The notes: generated by a model not told the origin, from the letters alone. DNA of 64,000 nucleotides from an uncultured Roseibium sp. (GCF_947496995.1 NZ_CANMFD010000001.1:1236692-1300691), one strand, 5' to 3'. Counted from the first letter of the stretch, positions 37,968-47,110 are shown. Numbers and translations: made by a program.

Positions 37968-38639
37968 ATGAGCGAAGCTGCTGAAACAGCCCGGTTGATG
38001 GACGGCGTCTACCGCCGCCAGCGCCATTTTTACGATCTGACGCGCAAGTATTACCTGCTGGGCCGCGACCTGCTGATCGAGGAATTGCAGCCCCCGGCCG
38101 GGGGGACGGTGCTGGAGCTCGGCTGCGGCACCGGCCGCAATCTGATCGCTGCGGCCAGACGCTACCCGCAAGTCCGCTTCTACGGCCTCGACATCTCCCG
38201 GCAGATGCTCGAGACGGCGCAGGCCAACATCACCCGTGCCGGCTTGAGCGACCGGGTTTCCCTGATTGAGGGCGATGCCGCCGACCCGGCGGCGACAGAT
38301 CGCCTGGGCATTCTCGCCTTCGACCGTGTGTTCTACTCCTACACCCTCTCCATGATCCCGATCTGGCGCGAGGCCCTCGCAGCCGGCGCCGCGCGTCTTG
38401 CAGAAGATGGGCGCATCCACGTGGTCGATTTCGGCCAGCAGGAACGGCTGCCCGGCTGGTTCCGCACGCTCCTCTTCGCCTGGCTGAAGTCCTTCCACGT
38501 CACCCCACGCGCGGAGCTGGAAACCGAGCTTCAAAGCCTGGCGGAAAGGACGGGGACCGAGTTGAGGGTCCGGCAACTCTACCGCGGCTATGCGCAGTAT
38601 GCGGAGCTTCGGAAGGCGGTCACAGGTCCCTGTAACTGA
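37968..38639 (+). CDS. btaB: Diacylglyceryl homoserine N-methyltransferase
   Basis: Second step of betaine lipid synthesis: three SAM-dependent N-methylations of diacylglyceryl homoserine to DGTS. 223 residues, class I methyltransferase. ATG at 37968. Motif I is VLELGCGTGRNLI (residue 43 onward), motif II FYGLDISRQML. The opening MDGVYRRQRHFYDLTRKYYLLGRD-like segment and the C-terminal VVDFGQQERLPGWFRTLLFAWL-like segment are typical of BtaB. The final 20 bp overlap tail-to-tail with the deacetylase gene on the other strand. A decayed copy of its 3' part lies at 39571. Confidence 0.92.
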   Translation: MSEAAETARLMDGVYRRQRHFYDLTRKYYLLGRDLLIEELQPPAGGTVLELGCGTGRNLIAAARRYPQVRFYGLDISRQMLETAQANITRAGLSDRVSLIEGDAADPAATDRLGILAFDRVFYSYTLSMIPIWREALAAGAARLAEDGRIHVVDFGQQERLPGWFRTLLFAWLKSFHVTPRAELETELQSLAERTGTELRVRQLYRGYAQYAELRKAVTGPCN

Positions 38640-39408
38640 TCAATTGGATGCCTGACTGCTCAACCTGCTTCTGCAGTTCGGCACTGGTGAGCGTCTCTAG
38701 GCAGGTGACCCGGTCCTGCTCCACTTCTTCGTATCCAAGATGGCCCGATGCCGCCAGTTCCGGCGACTCGACAGCGGGATGATCGATGAAGATATAGGTT
38801 CCGCTCGCGAGGTCGGCCAGCTCCGCAACAAATGCCGATATTCTCGCCTCCGTGCTACGTGGGAATTTCCGATAGCCTTCGATCCTCGGCAGTCCGTGTC
38901 CGAACGGATCGTCCTTGAGCCTGAACGCGCTACAAAGGTCCGATACGATCTCTTCAAGCCTCGGGTCGAAGTCCTTGAAATGCCGGATCATGTGCGAACT
39001 GATATGCGAAGCATGCGGGAACATCGCCACACCAAGCTCGATCTGAGCCCTGAATTCCCTGGAAATGTCGTCAATCGACCAGTTGCTTTCCTGCAGACTT
39101 CGACGGGCGTCGCCTTCTCTGGGTGTCAGCAGCGGTAGAAAGGCCCCGGTATCATCGGCGATGGTTTTCGCCGCGGTCAGAGGCCGCCATTTCACGGCAT
39201 CCCATTCACTGGTCAGGGTGAGATGGATACCAATATCGATATCTGGTCTTTCTCCAAATATCAGGGCGGCATGATTGATCCATGCGCATGGCATCATGAC
39301 TTCAACGCTGCGGGCAATGCCTTCGGTGCATGCCCGCAGGCAACCGATGTTCGAGGCCCATCCGGAGCCTGCGTCGTCTGCTCGAACTAGCAGTCGCGTG
39401 TCTGGCAA
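38620..39408 (-). CDS. ChbG/HpnK family carbohydrate deacetylase
   Basis: 262 residues. Members remove acetyl groups from sugars, for example diacetylchitobiose (ChbG) or a hopanoid-linked GlcNAc (HpnK). The N-terminal metal motif RADDAGSGWASN (DD) and His residues in IGIHLTLTSEW and HISSHMIRHF are intact. No carbohydrate or hopanoid genes are nearby, so the substrate is open. Codon choice looks somewhat less GC-rich than its neighbours, and the gene sits between btaB and a btaB remnant, both consistent with a later insertion. It overlaps btaB by 20 bp at the 3' ends. Confidence 0.85.
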   Translation of the reverse strand: MPDTRLLVRADDAGSGWASNIGCLRACTEGIARSVEVMMPCAWINHAALIFGERPDIDIGIHLTLTSEWDAVKWRPLTAAKTIADDTGAFLPLLTPREGDARRSLQESNWSIDDISREFRAQIELGVAMFPHASHISSHMIRHFKDFDPRLEEIVSDLCSAFRLKDDPFGHGLPRIEGYRKFPRSTEARISAFVAELADLASGTYIFIDHPAVESPELAASGHLGYEEVEQDRVTCLETLTSAELQKQVEQSGIQLISYRDL

Positions 39409-39741
39409 TTCCCAAGCCCCTTTTTTCCTGTGGTGAGGAAATCACATCCTGCGCCTTTCGTCAGGCAGAAATCTTGCCATAAATGGTCGCAACCAGAATT
39501 CTGCAATGGGCTCGAAGCGGTCTTTCAAGGAAGGCAGGCTCACGACAAATGCGAGCCATCTCAAAGATATCGGCCGCATCCACTTGGTTGATTTCGGCCC
39601 GCAGAAGGGCCTGCCGGCCTGGTTCCGCACGCCGTTCTTCGCCTGGCCGAGATTGATGCCGGATCAATTGTTTTTGTGCGGGTTTTGAGATCTTAATGGA
39701 GAAGGTTCGGAACGAGCCGCCTGAAGGAACAAGAGATCACG
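39409..39741. other. Intergenic region holding a btaB remnant
   Basis: 333 bp between the deacetylase and the beta-CASP gene. It contains the degenerate btaB-like fragment annotated separately and the leader of the next gene (AAGGAACAAGAG before the ATG at 39742). Nothing else was recognised. Confidence 0.55.
39571..39651 (+). pseudogene. btaB 3'-part fragment (decayed duplicate)
   Basis: About 80 bp match btaB 38408-38488 with about 14 differences (roughly 80 percent identity). The encoded stretch GRIHLVDFGPQKGLPAWFRT parallels GRIHVVDFGQQERLPGWFRT in BtaB. The similarity stops on both sides, and there is no SAM-binding motif, so it cannot be functional. It may be the remains of a tandem duplication or of a second BtaB-like methyltransferase. 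Confidence 0.75.
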
Positions 39742-41328
39742 ATGAAAAATCCCGAAATCAGTTTTCATGGCGCTTCCCGGGCCGTAACAGGATCCTGTTT
39801 CCGGTTAAAAACCGAAACGGGCACGATCCTGATCGATTGCGGGTTGTTTCAAGGCTCGAAAACGGAGAAGGAACTCAACTATCGGCCTTTTCCGTTCACG
39901 CCATCCGATATCGATGCGGTCCTGCTGACCCATGCCCATATCGACCACTCCGGCTTGTTGCCGAAGCTTGTCAAACACGGGTTTGACGGCTCGATCCATG
40001 CGACCCCTGCGACCGCCGATCTCGTTGAAGTCATGCTGCTGGACAGTGCGCATATCCAGGAAATCGAGGTGCGTCAGTTCAACAGGAGAGCCGCGAAGCG
40101 CAGACGGCGGAATGTCACGCCGATCTACGATGAAGTCGATGTTCGGCAGACAATCAACCTCTTGAGAAAAAACGGCTACGACCAGTGGTTCGCAGTTCTG
40201 CCGGATGTGCGGGGCCGCTTCTGGAATGCCGGTCACATGCTGGGCTCGGCTTCACTGGAACTGGAAATCAAACAGGAAGATGGCGGCGACCTGCGACTTC
40301 TGTTTTCCGGTGATATCGGCCCGGATTTCAAGCTGCTGCACCCGGACCCGGAAGCGCCCAGCAACATCGATTTCCTGATTTGCGAATCCACTTACGGGGA
40401 TCGGGAGCGGAACGACGTAAGACCGGAGCAGCGCCGACAGATCCTGGCGCGTGAAGTCCGCGACGCGATCAGACCGAACGGTGCCTTGATTATTCCGTCG
40501 TTCGCGGTTGAACGGGCACAGGAACTGATCAGCGACCTCGGTCATCTGATGAAGCAGGGGCAGGTACCGACGGTGCCGGTTTATCTCGACAGTCCCCTGG
40601 CCATCCGGGCGACAGAGGTATTCGCGCGCCATGCCGATGAACTGGAACACGATGCGAAATTCCTGCAGGGGCTCGAAGGCCATAACCTGCATTTTTCACA
40701 GTCGGCAGAAGAGAGCAAGGCTCTCGACCGGCTGCGCGATTTTCATATCGTCATTGCGGCAAGCGGCATGTGCGAAGCAGGGCGGATTCGGCACCGGCTG
40801 AAGAACTGGCTATGGCGGGAAGAGGCGACCGTTCTGATCGTTGGTTTTCAGGCGGAAGGCACCTTGGGACGCATCCTGCTGGAAGGTGCCCGGAATGTTC
40901 GCATACAGGGAGATGAAATCGCCGTCCGCGCACGAATCCGATCCATCGATCTGTACTCCGGTCACGCCGACAAGACCGAACTGGTCGACTGGATCAAGAA
41001 GCGGCAGCCGATCAACAAGGGGTTGTTCCTCGTTCATGGCGAGGAAAACGCGAATTCCGAACTTGCCGAGACCGCACGGGGTTTTCTGCCCGCAGAGAAA
41101 GTCTTCTCACCTTATCTCGATTCCACTTACGAGCTGACGCCGGACCGTGCCATCCTTTGTCCGCAAACATCCGAGCCCCGGCTGGCACCGGATCAGGTCG
41201 CGAGTGAGGATTGGCACAATGATGTCACCCGGCTCATTCTGGACATCAACAATCAGCTGAGATCACAGACGGATCCGAAAACGCGGCGCGAGCTGATCGG
41301 AAAACTCCGCAAGGCGCTCGAAGGCTGA
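39742..41328 (+). CDS. Metallo-beta-lactamase/beta-CASP domain nuclease-like protein
   Basis: 528 residues. The MBL motif HAHIDHSG (residues 67-74) plus NAGHMLGSA, LFSGDIG and the C-terminal YSGHADKTEL give a complete two-zinc site. The beta-CASP insert is marked by YLDSPLA and IAASGMCEAGRIRHRL. This is the architecture of RNA-processing nucleases of the CPSF73/YSH1 type, found in many bacteria with unknown targets. The tail of about 70 residues has no domain (ILDINNQLRSQTDPKTRRELIG). ATG at 39742. Confidence 0.92.
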   Translation: MKNPEISFHGASRAVTGSCFRLKTETGTILIDCGLFQGSKTEKELNYRPFPFTPSDIDAVLLTHAHIDHSGLLPKLVKHGFDGSIHATPATADLVEVMLLDSAHIQEIEVRQFNRRAAKRRRRNVTPIYDEVDVRQTINLLRKNGYDQWFAVLPDVRGRFWNAGHMLGSASLELEIKQEDGGDLRLLFSGDIGPDFKLLHPDPEAPSNIDFLICESTYGDRERNDVRPEQRRQILAREVRDAIRPNGALIIPSFAVERAQELISDLGHLMKQGQVPTVPVYLDSPLAIRATEVFARHADELEHDAKFLQGLEGHNLHFSQSAEESKALDRLRDFHIVIAASGMCEAGRIRHRLKNWLWREEATVLIVGFQAEGTLGRILLEGARNVRIQGDEIAVRARIRSIDLYSGHADKTELVDWIKKRQPINKGLFLVHGEENANSELAETARGFLPAEKVFSPYLDSTYELTPDRAILCPQTSEPRLAPDQVASEDWHNDVTRLILDINNQLRSQTDPKTRRELIGKLRKALEG

Positions 41329-41377
41329 GCTGAGGAAATGGCTCCGGCAGGCCGATCCCCCGTGTGAAGGGCCCGGC

Positions 41378-42043
41378 TCAGTCCCCCGCGACGAAATAAT
41401 GCAGCGTTCCGTCCGGGCCTATGCCGACGCGGTAGAACGTCCATGCGCCGAAATCCTGCATCTCGGCGAAGTCTCCCGCCGTGACGATACGGTAGAGTTC
41501 GACCTTCTGGTCCGGCGTCAGATCGAAGAGCGGATAGCGGGAGAAATACGGCCAGACATACATTTCCTGAGGGGTTCCGGCATCGACATGCAGGAAGCCC
41601 GCGTCGAGTATGTCGGCCAGAATGGCGAGGATCTCGAAACCTTCGCCGTCACCGGAAATCGATTTGAGAAACTCGATCGGATCGCCGATCTCGGTGAAGG
41701 AAAGCGTCGGGGGAAGCTCGTTGCTTTCCAGGACCATGCGCAGCCGGTCCATGCTGCCCCCAAGGGCGGCTTCCCTGAGTTGGGCGTGCATGCGCGCCAC
41801 CGCCCTGGGCAGCATGTCGGTGTTGTAGAGCACCTGGGGTTTTCCCGTGTCCTCCGTACCGGTGGTCTCGCCATCTTGCGGTGAGGTGCCGCCCTCGGAC
41901 AGGCCTTGTCCGCTGCCGATTGCCGGATCGCTCTGCGGTGTCTCCACCAGCGGCCGGATAACCTCCGTCTGAACGGTCTTCGCCAGGGCCGCGCCCTGGT
42001 AAAGACAGGCTGTCAGTAGTGCAGCGGCGATAATGCGCGCCAT
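41378..42043 (-). CDS. Conserved exported protein of unknown function
   Basis: 221 residues. A signal peptide (residues 1-20, ending GAALA) is followed by a disordered, acidic, Gly/Ser/Thr-rich region (about 35-68) and a folded C-terminal domain (about 70-221) with PTLSFTEIGDPIEFLKSI, QEMYVWPYFSRYPLFDLTP and a final VGIGPDGTLHYFVAGD. The last segment reads like an SH3-like or NTF2-like periplasmic domain but I cannot assign it. Convergent with the beta-CASP gene, 49 bp away. Confidence 0.78.
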   Translation of the reverse strand: MARIIAAALLTACLYQGAALAKTVQTEVIRPLVETPQSDPAIGSGQGLSEGGTSPQDGETTGTEDTGKPQVLYNTDMLPRAVARMHAQLREAALGGSMDRLRMVLESNELPPTLSFTEIGDPIEFLKSISGDGEGFEILAILADILDAGFLHVDAGTPQEMYVWPYFSRYPLFDLTPDQKVELYRIVTAGDFAEMQDFGAWTFYRVGIGPDGTLHYFVAGD

Positions 42044-42281
42044 TGTGACCTTCTCCCGGTTTCAGCACCGAAGGCATAGCCCGGATCGACGCGGTTTTCC
42101 ATGCAGTCCGGCGAATGCGTTCGCCCCGGCGTTATTCCTTAAACAATTCGTGCGAAAGTGAAAACGGGGCGATTGGACTTTCCTGTTCTTGTCATGACGC
42201 CGCCGGGCAGTTAACGAATAGCGGAACTGTTCGTCCATGGGGCCGTTTCCCGAACGCGGGGTTCACCGAAAAGGGCTGTTT

Positions 42282-42926
42282 GTGACATTCGTGGAATATG
42301 TGCTGATCGGCTTTTTTGTCGGGATTATCACCACGGCACCGGTCGGTCCGGTCAATGTCATGGCCATTCAGCATGCAGTGTATGGCGGGTTTCGGCAGGG
42401 GGTGTATGTCGGTCTGGGCGCTGTCGTCGCCGACACCATCTTCGCCGCCGTCGCGATATTCGGCGTGTCAGCCATTACCAATTTCATCGAAGGCCAGATC
42501 AATCTCATCGAGATTGTCGGTGGCGCGCTGCTGATCGTTTTCGGCCTCAAGATCTGGAACACGCATCCCCATCTGGACAAGGACGGCAACGGCTGGGAGC
42601 GCGGGTTTCTGGGCGACGCCACCGCCGCCTTCTTCATGGCGATCACCAATCCGGGCACGGTCATCGCCTTTGTCGCCATATTCGGCGGACTGGGGGAGTT
42701 CCGGCCACCTGCCGGAGATCACTTCGGCGCGCTTGTGATGGTCTCGGGGGTCGCCTGCGGCGCGACGACCTGGTGGGTCGTCGTTTCGGCGGCAGTCTCC
42801 CACTACAAGGCCAGGATCGACGACAGATGGTTGGACAGGGCAAATCACATTGCCGGGCTCGTCCTGGTCGTCTTCGGGGCCCTTATCTATCTGAAACTGG
42901 CCCTGGATCTCACGCTTTTGAAATAA
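42282..42926 (+). CDS. LysE family translocator
   Basis: Inner-membrane exporter of the LysE/RhtB group, often for amino acids or derivatives. 214 residues from GTG at 42282, which follows AAGGG at 7 nt; an in-frame ATG at 42237 would add 15 hydrophilic residues. The family signature TAPVGPVNVMAIQHAVYGGFRQG is at residues 17-39. About six helices are visible, with AITNPGTVIAFVAIFGGLG in the middle. Substrate unknown. Confidence 0.88.
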   Translation: MTFVEYVLIGFFVGIITTAPVGPVNVMAIQHAVYGGFRQGVYVGLGAVVADTIFAAVAIFGVSAITNFIEGQINLIEIVGGALLIVFGLKIWNTHPHLDKDGNGWERGFLGDATAAFFMAITNPGTVIAFVAIFGGLGEFRPPAGDHFGALVMVSGVACGATTWWVVVSAAVSHYKARIDDRWLDRANHIAGLVLVVFGALIYLKLALDLTLLK

Positions 42927-43043
42927 GCTGAAACTGCAGGAGCGGCATTCGCCGTCCGCAATGACCGAGGCCTTCCGGTCAACTGCAGGAATCACAAAGG
43001 CCGGACTTGCCGGCCTTCGTCAAGGGAAGCGTTTCGCGAACGT

Positions 43044-43316
43044 CTACTGAAGAACGCGGTTGACCGTGTAGTCGCCCTGCAGGATACGGTCGGGCAGCCC
43101 CTCGGCCAGTTTGGCGACAGCATCTTCGCCATAGGCCGCCACAAGGTCCGCAAGGGCCGTGAACATCGCCGCGTGAGCAACGGCGTCGGCATCGACACCG
43201 TTTGCGATGGCTTCTGCCCATGCGTCAGAGATAAAGCCGAGAGCAGCACGCCTGATGTCTTCATCTTCCGCAAACTCGGCTTCCATCGCCGCTTCAGCGT
43301 AATCATCGTTTATCAT
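43044..43316 (-). CDS. Small acidic conserved protein
   Basis: 90 residues, acidic N-terminus (MINDDYAEAAMEAEFAEDED) and Ala-rich helices (WAEAIANGVDADAVAHAAMF, LADLVAAYGEDAVAKLAEGL). ATG at 43316 has AAGGAAACGA upstream. It looks like an all-helical cytoplasmic protein. I do not recognise a family with a known role. An alternative frame over the same DNA has no such regular composition. Confidence 0.7.
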   Translation of the reverse strand: MINDDYAEAAMEAEFAEDEDIRRAALGFISDAWAEAIANGVDADAVAHAAMFTALADLVAAYGEDAVAKLAEGLPDRILQGDYTVNRVLQ

Positions 43317-43506
43317 TCGTTTCCTTACCGGTCCTTCCCGAACGCTTTGGAGTCAACTCCAACGTGTCGATGCCCGAATCTGATGACTTGATCCTAGCAC
43401 GGCTAACCGCACTGATAAGCAACCGTGAACGCAAACTTAACGGCCACCCACAAATTTGATTCAAATGGTTAACCGACCGGTAACAATCTGAGGATTTCCC
43501 GCCGAT

Positions 43507-43914
43507 TTATCGCCCGTATCGGCTGGTGACGTCGCTGATGATGGTCTCGCCCTCAGTCAGATACTGTGCCATTGCGATACGCGCCGCCTCGGTACACTCT
43601 CTATAAGCGACTGAGAAACCTCTGTAACCCTGATTAAAGCGTTCGATGAACCGCCGCCGGCGATTTTCGTCCAGCGTTTCGGCGTCCAGGAAATCCTCCA
43701 TCTGGTCGCGCCAGTTGGGGGTGTCGCTTTTCTTGCAGAGCGGGCGCAGAAAATGGAGGGCGCCAAAAATCTCCGAAAGACGCATGAGCTGCTGCTCGAA
43801 AGGGGGCTCGTCCGCGGTGCTTTCCTGTGCGGATACAACCTGGCCGGGACCCATCAGGCAAAGAGCAAGCAGAAGAGCTCCGGCGCAGACAGAACGTATG
43901 CACTGTTTCATCAT
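43507..43914 (-). CDS. TIGR02301 family exported protein
   Basis: 135 residues from ATG at 43914 (the following codon is also ATG). A signal peptide (residues 1-30, ending VVSAQ) is followed by a helical domain with LMRLSEIFGALHFLRPLC, WRDQMEDFLDAE, RRRRFIERFNQGYRGFSVAYREC, which matches the alphaproteobacterial TIGR02301 family. Two cysteines may form a disulfide. Function unknown. It follows the Nudix gene on the same strand by about 90 bp, an association seen in related genomes. Confidence 0.8.
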   Translation of the reverse strand: MMKQCIRSVCAGALLLALCLMGPGQVVSAQESTADEPPFEQQLMRLSEIFGALHFLRPLCKKSDTPNWRDQMEDFLDAETLDENRRRRFIERFNQGYRGFSVAYRECTEAARIAMAQYLTEGETIISDVTSRYGR

Positions 43915-44004
43915 GAGCAGATCATGCGCAACGGCACGGCGCGTCGCAAGCACAATGAACCGTGATCCCAAGAATTGGCTGAGAAGCGCCGGGAAGTTCC
44001 CGAG

Positions 44005-44427
44005 CTATCTGTCCAGCAGGCGGCGGACACGCTCTGGTGTGCCCGGTGTGGTCAGCCTCTCGTCCAGACGATCGGGCGCGACCCACTCGAGCGCGGCGGC
44101 ATCGTCACCGGGTTTGGCGCTGCCTGACTGATAGGTTCCGCAGAAGACGGTGAGGATGAAATGCGCGGAAACCGTCCCGTCGGCATCCCGCTGAATGGAA
44201 TCGAAGGTTTCGGCAGGCTTTCCGAGGCGCGCCGTCACACCGGTTTCTTCCATGAGCTCGCGTTCGGCAGCCTCCAGCAGCGTTTCGCCCAGTTCCACCA
44301 GTCCGCCAGGCAGGCTCCAGTGGTCCTTGTAGGGTGCTCTGCCGCGCTTGATCAGCAGCACCAGCCCGTTCCTGTGGCACAGGACACTGACGCCGACGCG
44401 GGGAGCATCTGGATATAATCTGGACAT
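44005..44427 (-). CDS. Nudix hydrolase
   Basis: 140 residues. The Nudix box is complete: GGLVELGETLLEAAERELMEETGV-type spacing GX5EX7REUXEEXGU (residues 41-63). A loop KRGRAPYKDHWSLPGG precedes it, similar to ADP-ribose and 8-oxo-nucleotide hydrolases. Exact substrate is unknown. ATG at 44427. It is upstream of the TIGR02301 gene and 35 bp downstream of the next hypothetical gene on the same strand. Confidence 0.9.
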   Translation of the reverse strand: MSRLYPDAPRVGVSVLCHRNGLVLLIKRGRAPYKDHWSLPGGLVELGETLLEAAERELMEETGVTARLGKPAETFDSIQRDADGTVSAHFILTVFCGTYQSGSAKPGDDAAALEWVAPDRLDERLTTPGTPERVRRLLDR

Positions 44428-44462
44428 GGAGCGCCTTGGAAAATGTCGAGCGACGGAACGCT

Positions 44463-44975
44463 TCAGGCGAACAGGGCGTCGATCTCTGCCTGAGCGCCTT
44501 CGCCTTCGTGCTGGGTTGCTTCCGGTTCAACATGGCCGTGAATGACCGCACCCGCAACGGAAATCAACGGTTTGATTTCATGTGTTGCAATGTAGGCGAT
44601 TTCCGCGGCGACCACCGAAGGGGACTCAGCCTGGCGCAGTCGGTCCTGGATACGAACGACCAGCGCATTGATTTCCGCGACCTGGGTTTCCAGATGATTG
44701 CGCAATTTCGCAGGGGCTGCGTGATAGGCCTGGATGGCGAGATTCTTGTCCTTGAAGGTCGAAATCTCGAAATGGCCGATATAGTCAAGCGGCGCCCAGT
44801 CGAGCACATCCCCTGCGCAATCCGGCATGGCCGGAAGCATTTCAAGAAGCATCATCACTTCATTGAAATGATTGAGGTAATCAGTGGCAAGCCCCGTCTG
44901 GGGGTTGATGTTGGCCTGTTCCAGCCTGTCGGCAGCCAGATCTCCGGCGCCCAAAACTGGATCCAAACACTCCAT
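44463..44975 (-). CDS. Conserved hypothetical cytoplasmic protein
   Basis: 170 residues, mostly helical. Visible segments: TDYLNHFNEVMMLLEMLPAM, DCAGDVLDWAPLDYIGHFE, KDKNLAIQAYHAAPAKLRNHLE and a predicted coiled coil around VAEINALVVRIQDRLRQA. The C-terminus is acidic. No signal peptide or membrane helix. I cannot name a function; related proteins occur in Hyphomicrobiales. It heads a three-gene run with the Nudix and TIGR02301 genes. Confidence 0.72.
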   Translation of the reverse strand: MECLDPVLGAGDLAADRLEQANINPQTGLATDYLNHFNEVMMLLEMLPAMPDCAGDVLDWAPLDYIGHFEISTFKDKNLAIQAYHAAPAKLRNHLETQVAEINALVVRIQDRLRQAESPSVVAAEIAYIATHEIKPLISVAGAVIHGHVEPEATQHEGEGAQAEIDALFA

Positions 44976-45360
44976 ACCCTGCCCCCGATTGTTGAAGTTG
45001 CGCTTTATGTCACGGACTCATGAATGAGGAAGAAATGGCATCGGAGATGGCGAAACATCGCGAGAAAGGGCGTGAAGAGCGGACTTTTGCCCGGTCATGC
45101 GCGCTGACACCGCTGGATGAAGCCATTTCCATGTCCTCCCGATTCAATCGGATTGCTCCGGTTCTACGGCACGAAAGGTCGGGAAATACGCTGCATTTCC
45201 TGCACTTGCGAACCTTGTCGAAGAGCAATCCTGTTCAAACCATTTCATGCTCATTCATGAATCCGTGAACTAGGCTACTTCCTTTTTATTTCCAATTGCC
45301 TAACTTGGCAGTGCCGGACCGGGACCCGGTGTATGATGTCAGGCAATGGAGAAACCCGAA
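44976..45360. other. Intergenic region, divergent genes
   Basis: 385 bp between the hypothetical gene and the HMCES/YedK-type gene. A frame of 82 codons on the plus strand at 45020 lacks a ribosome-binding site and similarity, so I leave it unannotated. No RNA structure was seen. Confidence 0.5.
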
Positions 45361-46119
45361 ATGTGCGGCCGGCTTGCGCTCACCACACCCCCCGACGCCG
45401 TGCGGAGCTTTTTCAGCTATGAGGAGCGGCCGAATTTTCCGCCGCGCTACAATATTGCGCCGACCCAGCCGCTGGCGATCGTCCGTCAGAACCTCGGCGG
45501 CAAGCGGCAGTTCCATCTCGTCCGTTGGGGGCTCATCCCCTCCTGGACCAAGGATCCGTCAAGTTTCAGCCTGCTGATCAACGCAAGAGCGGAAACCGCA
45601 TCGCAAAAACCGTCCTTCCGCTCGGCCATGCGCCACCACCGCTGCCTGGTTCCGGCGTCCGGGTTTTACGAGTGGCGACGGACGCCCGAAGGCAAGCAGC
45701 CTTTCTGGATCCAGCCGGCGGACGGCGGCGTCATGGCCTTCGCCGGTTTGTGGGACACGTGGTCGGACCCTGATGGCGGTGACATCGACACCGGCGCAAT
45801 TCTCACGATCAGGGCCAACCGGATGATGTCACCGATCCATGATCGCATGCCGGTAATCCTCAAGCCCGAGGTGTTCGACACCTGGCTGGACGTCGGCCGT
45901 GTTGACCGGAGAGAGGCCGAAAAACTGCTTCTCCCGGTAGAGGACAGCTTTCTGGTGGCGACACCCGTGTCCAGCCGGGTCAACAAGGTGTCCAACGACG
46001 ATGCGGATCTGCATGACCCAGTGGAGCTGGATGACCGGCTGGCCGGTCCCGGAAAAGACGCTGGAGCGAACCGGGCGGCGAAGCCGGTGCCCGATGACAG
46101 TCAGCTCGATCTGTTCTGA
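45361..46119 (+). CDS. SOS response-associated peptidase (HMCES/YedK family)
   Basis: Forms a thiazolidine crosslink to abasic sites in single-stranded DNA and protects them. 252 residues. The start must be ATG at 45361, since the catalytic Cys must be residue 2 (MCGRLAL); GGAGA sits 8 nt upstream. Other active-site residues are present: Asn in NARAETA, Glu in SGFYEWRR and His in MSPIHDRMPVIL. C-terminal tail is low-complexity. It is followed by the methyltransferase gene after 87 bp. Confidence 0.92.
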   Translation: MCGRLALTTPPDAVRSFFSYEERPNFPPRYNIAPTQPLAIVRQNLGGKRQFHLVRWGLIPSWTKDPSSFSLLINARAETASQKPSFRSAMRHHRCLVPASGFYEWRRTPEGKQPFWIQPADGGVMAFAGLWDTWSDPDGGDIDTGAILTIRANRMMSPIHDRMPVILKPEVFDTWLDVGRVDRREAEKLLLPVEDSFLVATPVSSRVNKVSNDDADLHDPVELDDRLAGPGKDAGANRAAKPVPDDSQLDLF

Positions 46120-46206
46120 GCACAAACGGCGGTGGACCCGCCAGAATTGCCGTGCATTCGCTTTACAGCCGCTGTAGGGGAAGGCTCTGCCGGGAAGGAT
46201 GACGAC

Positions 46207-47067
46207 ATGAGCGACAACGACAACTTCGCCCCCCATGAGCACGACGAGCAAGAAAACGACGCACTGGCGGCGGCCTACAATCGTGGTCTGGACCTCCAGA
46301 AAGCCGGCGACCATGAAGGGGCGATAGAGGCCTATCGTCATGCGTTGACGCTTGATCCCGTGGATACCGGTGGTGTCAGTATTCGCCTGGCGGCCATGGG
46401 CGCGCAGGACGCGCCGGAAAAGATGCCCGATGCCTATGTCGCGACGCTCTTCGATCAGCATGCGGACGTTTTTGACGACATCCTGGTGGATGAGCTTGGC
46501 TATTGCGTCCCCCTGTTGGTGCGGGACCTGATCCGCCGTCTGGAGATCGGGCCGTTCACCCGCCTGCTGGATCTGGGATGCGGCACTGGCCTGACCGGCA
46601 TGGCCCTTGCCGACTGCACCGTTCACCGGACGGGTGTGGACCTGTCCGAACGCATCGTCGAACTGGCTTATGACAGGCAGGTCTATGAGGATCTCTATGT
46701 CGGTGAGGCCGTGGAATTCCTGCAGGAATTCGAGGAAGAGGATGGGTCGCAGCCGAGTTGGGACCTGATCACCGCCACCGATGTCTTTCCCTATCTCGGC
46801 GCCGTCGAACCGTTTCTGGCCGGCGCGGCCGGTCGGCTCGGGCAGGGCGGCTGCCTGGCATTTTCAACCGAAACGCTTCCCGAGGAGGTCCTCAAGGGCC
46901 GGACCTATATGGTCGGTGCGAAAAACCGCTTTGCCCAGGGGGAAGCCTATATCCGGACGGCGCTCGAGGCGGCCGGGTTCGAAATCCTCGCCATGGAACC
47001 GATTGTCGTGCGGCTGGAGGAAAACGAACCCGTGCCCGGTCATCTTGTCATGGCGCGGCTGAGGTGA
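46207..47067 (+). CDS. SAM-dependent methyltransferase with N-terminal TPR-like segment
   Basis: 286 residues from ATG at 46207, with GGAAGG upstream. A TPR-like helix pair (AAYNRGLDLQKAGDHEGAIEAYRHALTLDP, residues about 23-52) precedes a class I methyltransferase domain with motif I LLDLGCGTGLTGMAL near residue 120 and motif II GVDLSERIVELA. Such TPR-methyltransferase fusions are found in Alphaproteobacteria with unknown substrates. Same strand as the HMCES-type gene, possibly cotranscribed. Confidence 0.85.
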   Translation: MSDNDNFAPHEHDEQENDALAAAYNRGLDLQKAGDHEGAIEAYRHALTLDPVDTGGVSIRLAAMGAQDAPEKMPDAYVATLFDQHADVFDDILVDELGYCVPLLVRDLIRRLEIGPFTRLLDLGCGTGLTGMALADCTVHRTGVDLSERIVELAYDRQVYEDLYVGEAVEFLQEFEEEDGSQPSWDLITATDVFPYLGAVEPFLAGAAGRLGQGGCLAFSTETLPEEVLKGRTYMVGAKNRFAQGEAYIRTALEAAGFEILAMEPIVVRLEENEPVPGHLVMARLR

Positions 47068-47110
47068 CAGAAACGCCATAGTATCTTGGTACGCCGTTGA
47101 TCAAGGCGCT

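Noticed and set aside
45020..45268. 82-codon plus-strand frame between the hypothetical and HMCES-type genes
   Set aside because: No ribosome-binding site, irregular codon use and no recognisable sequence.
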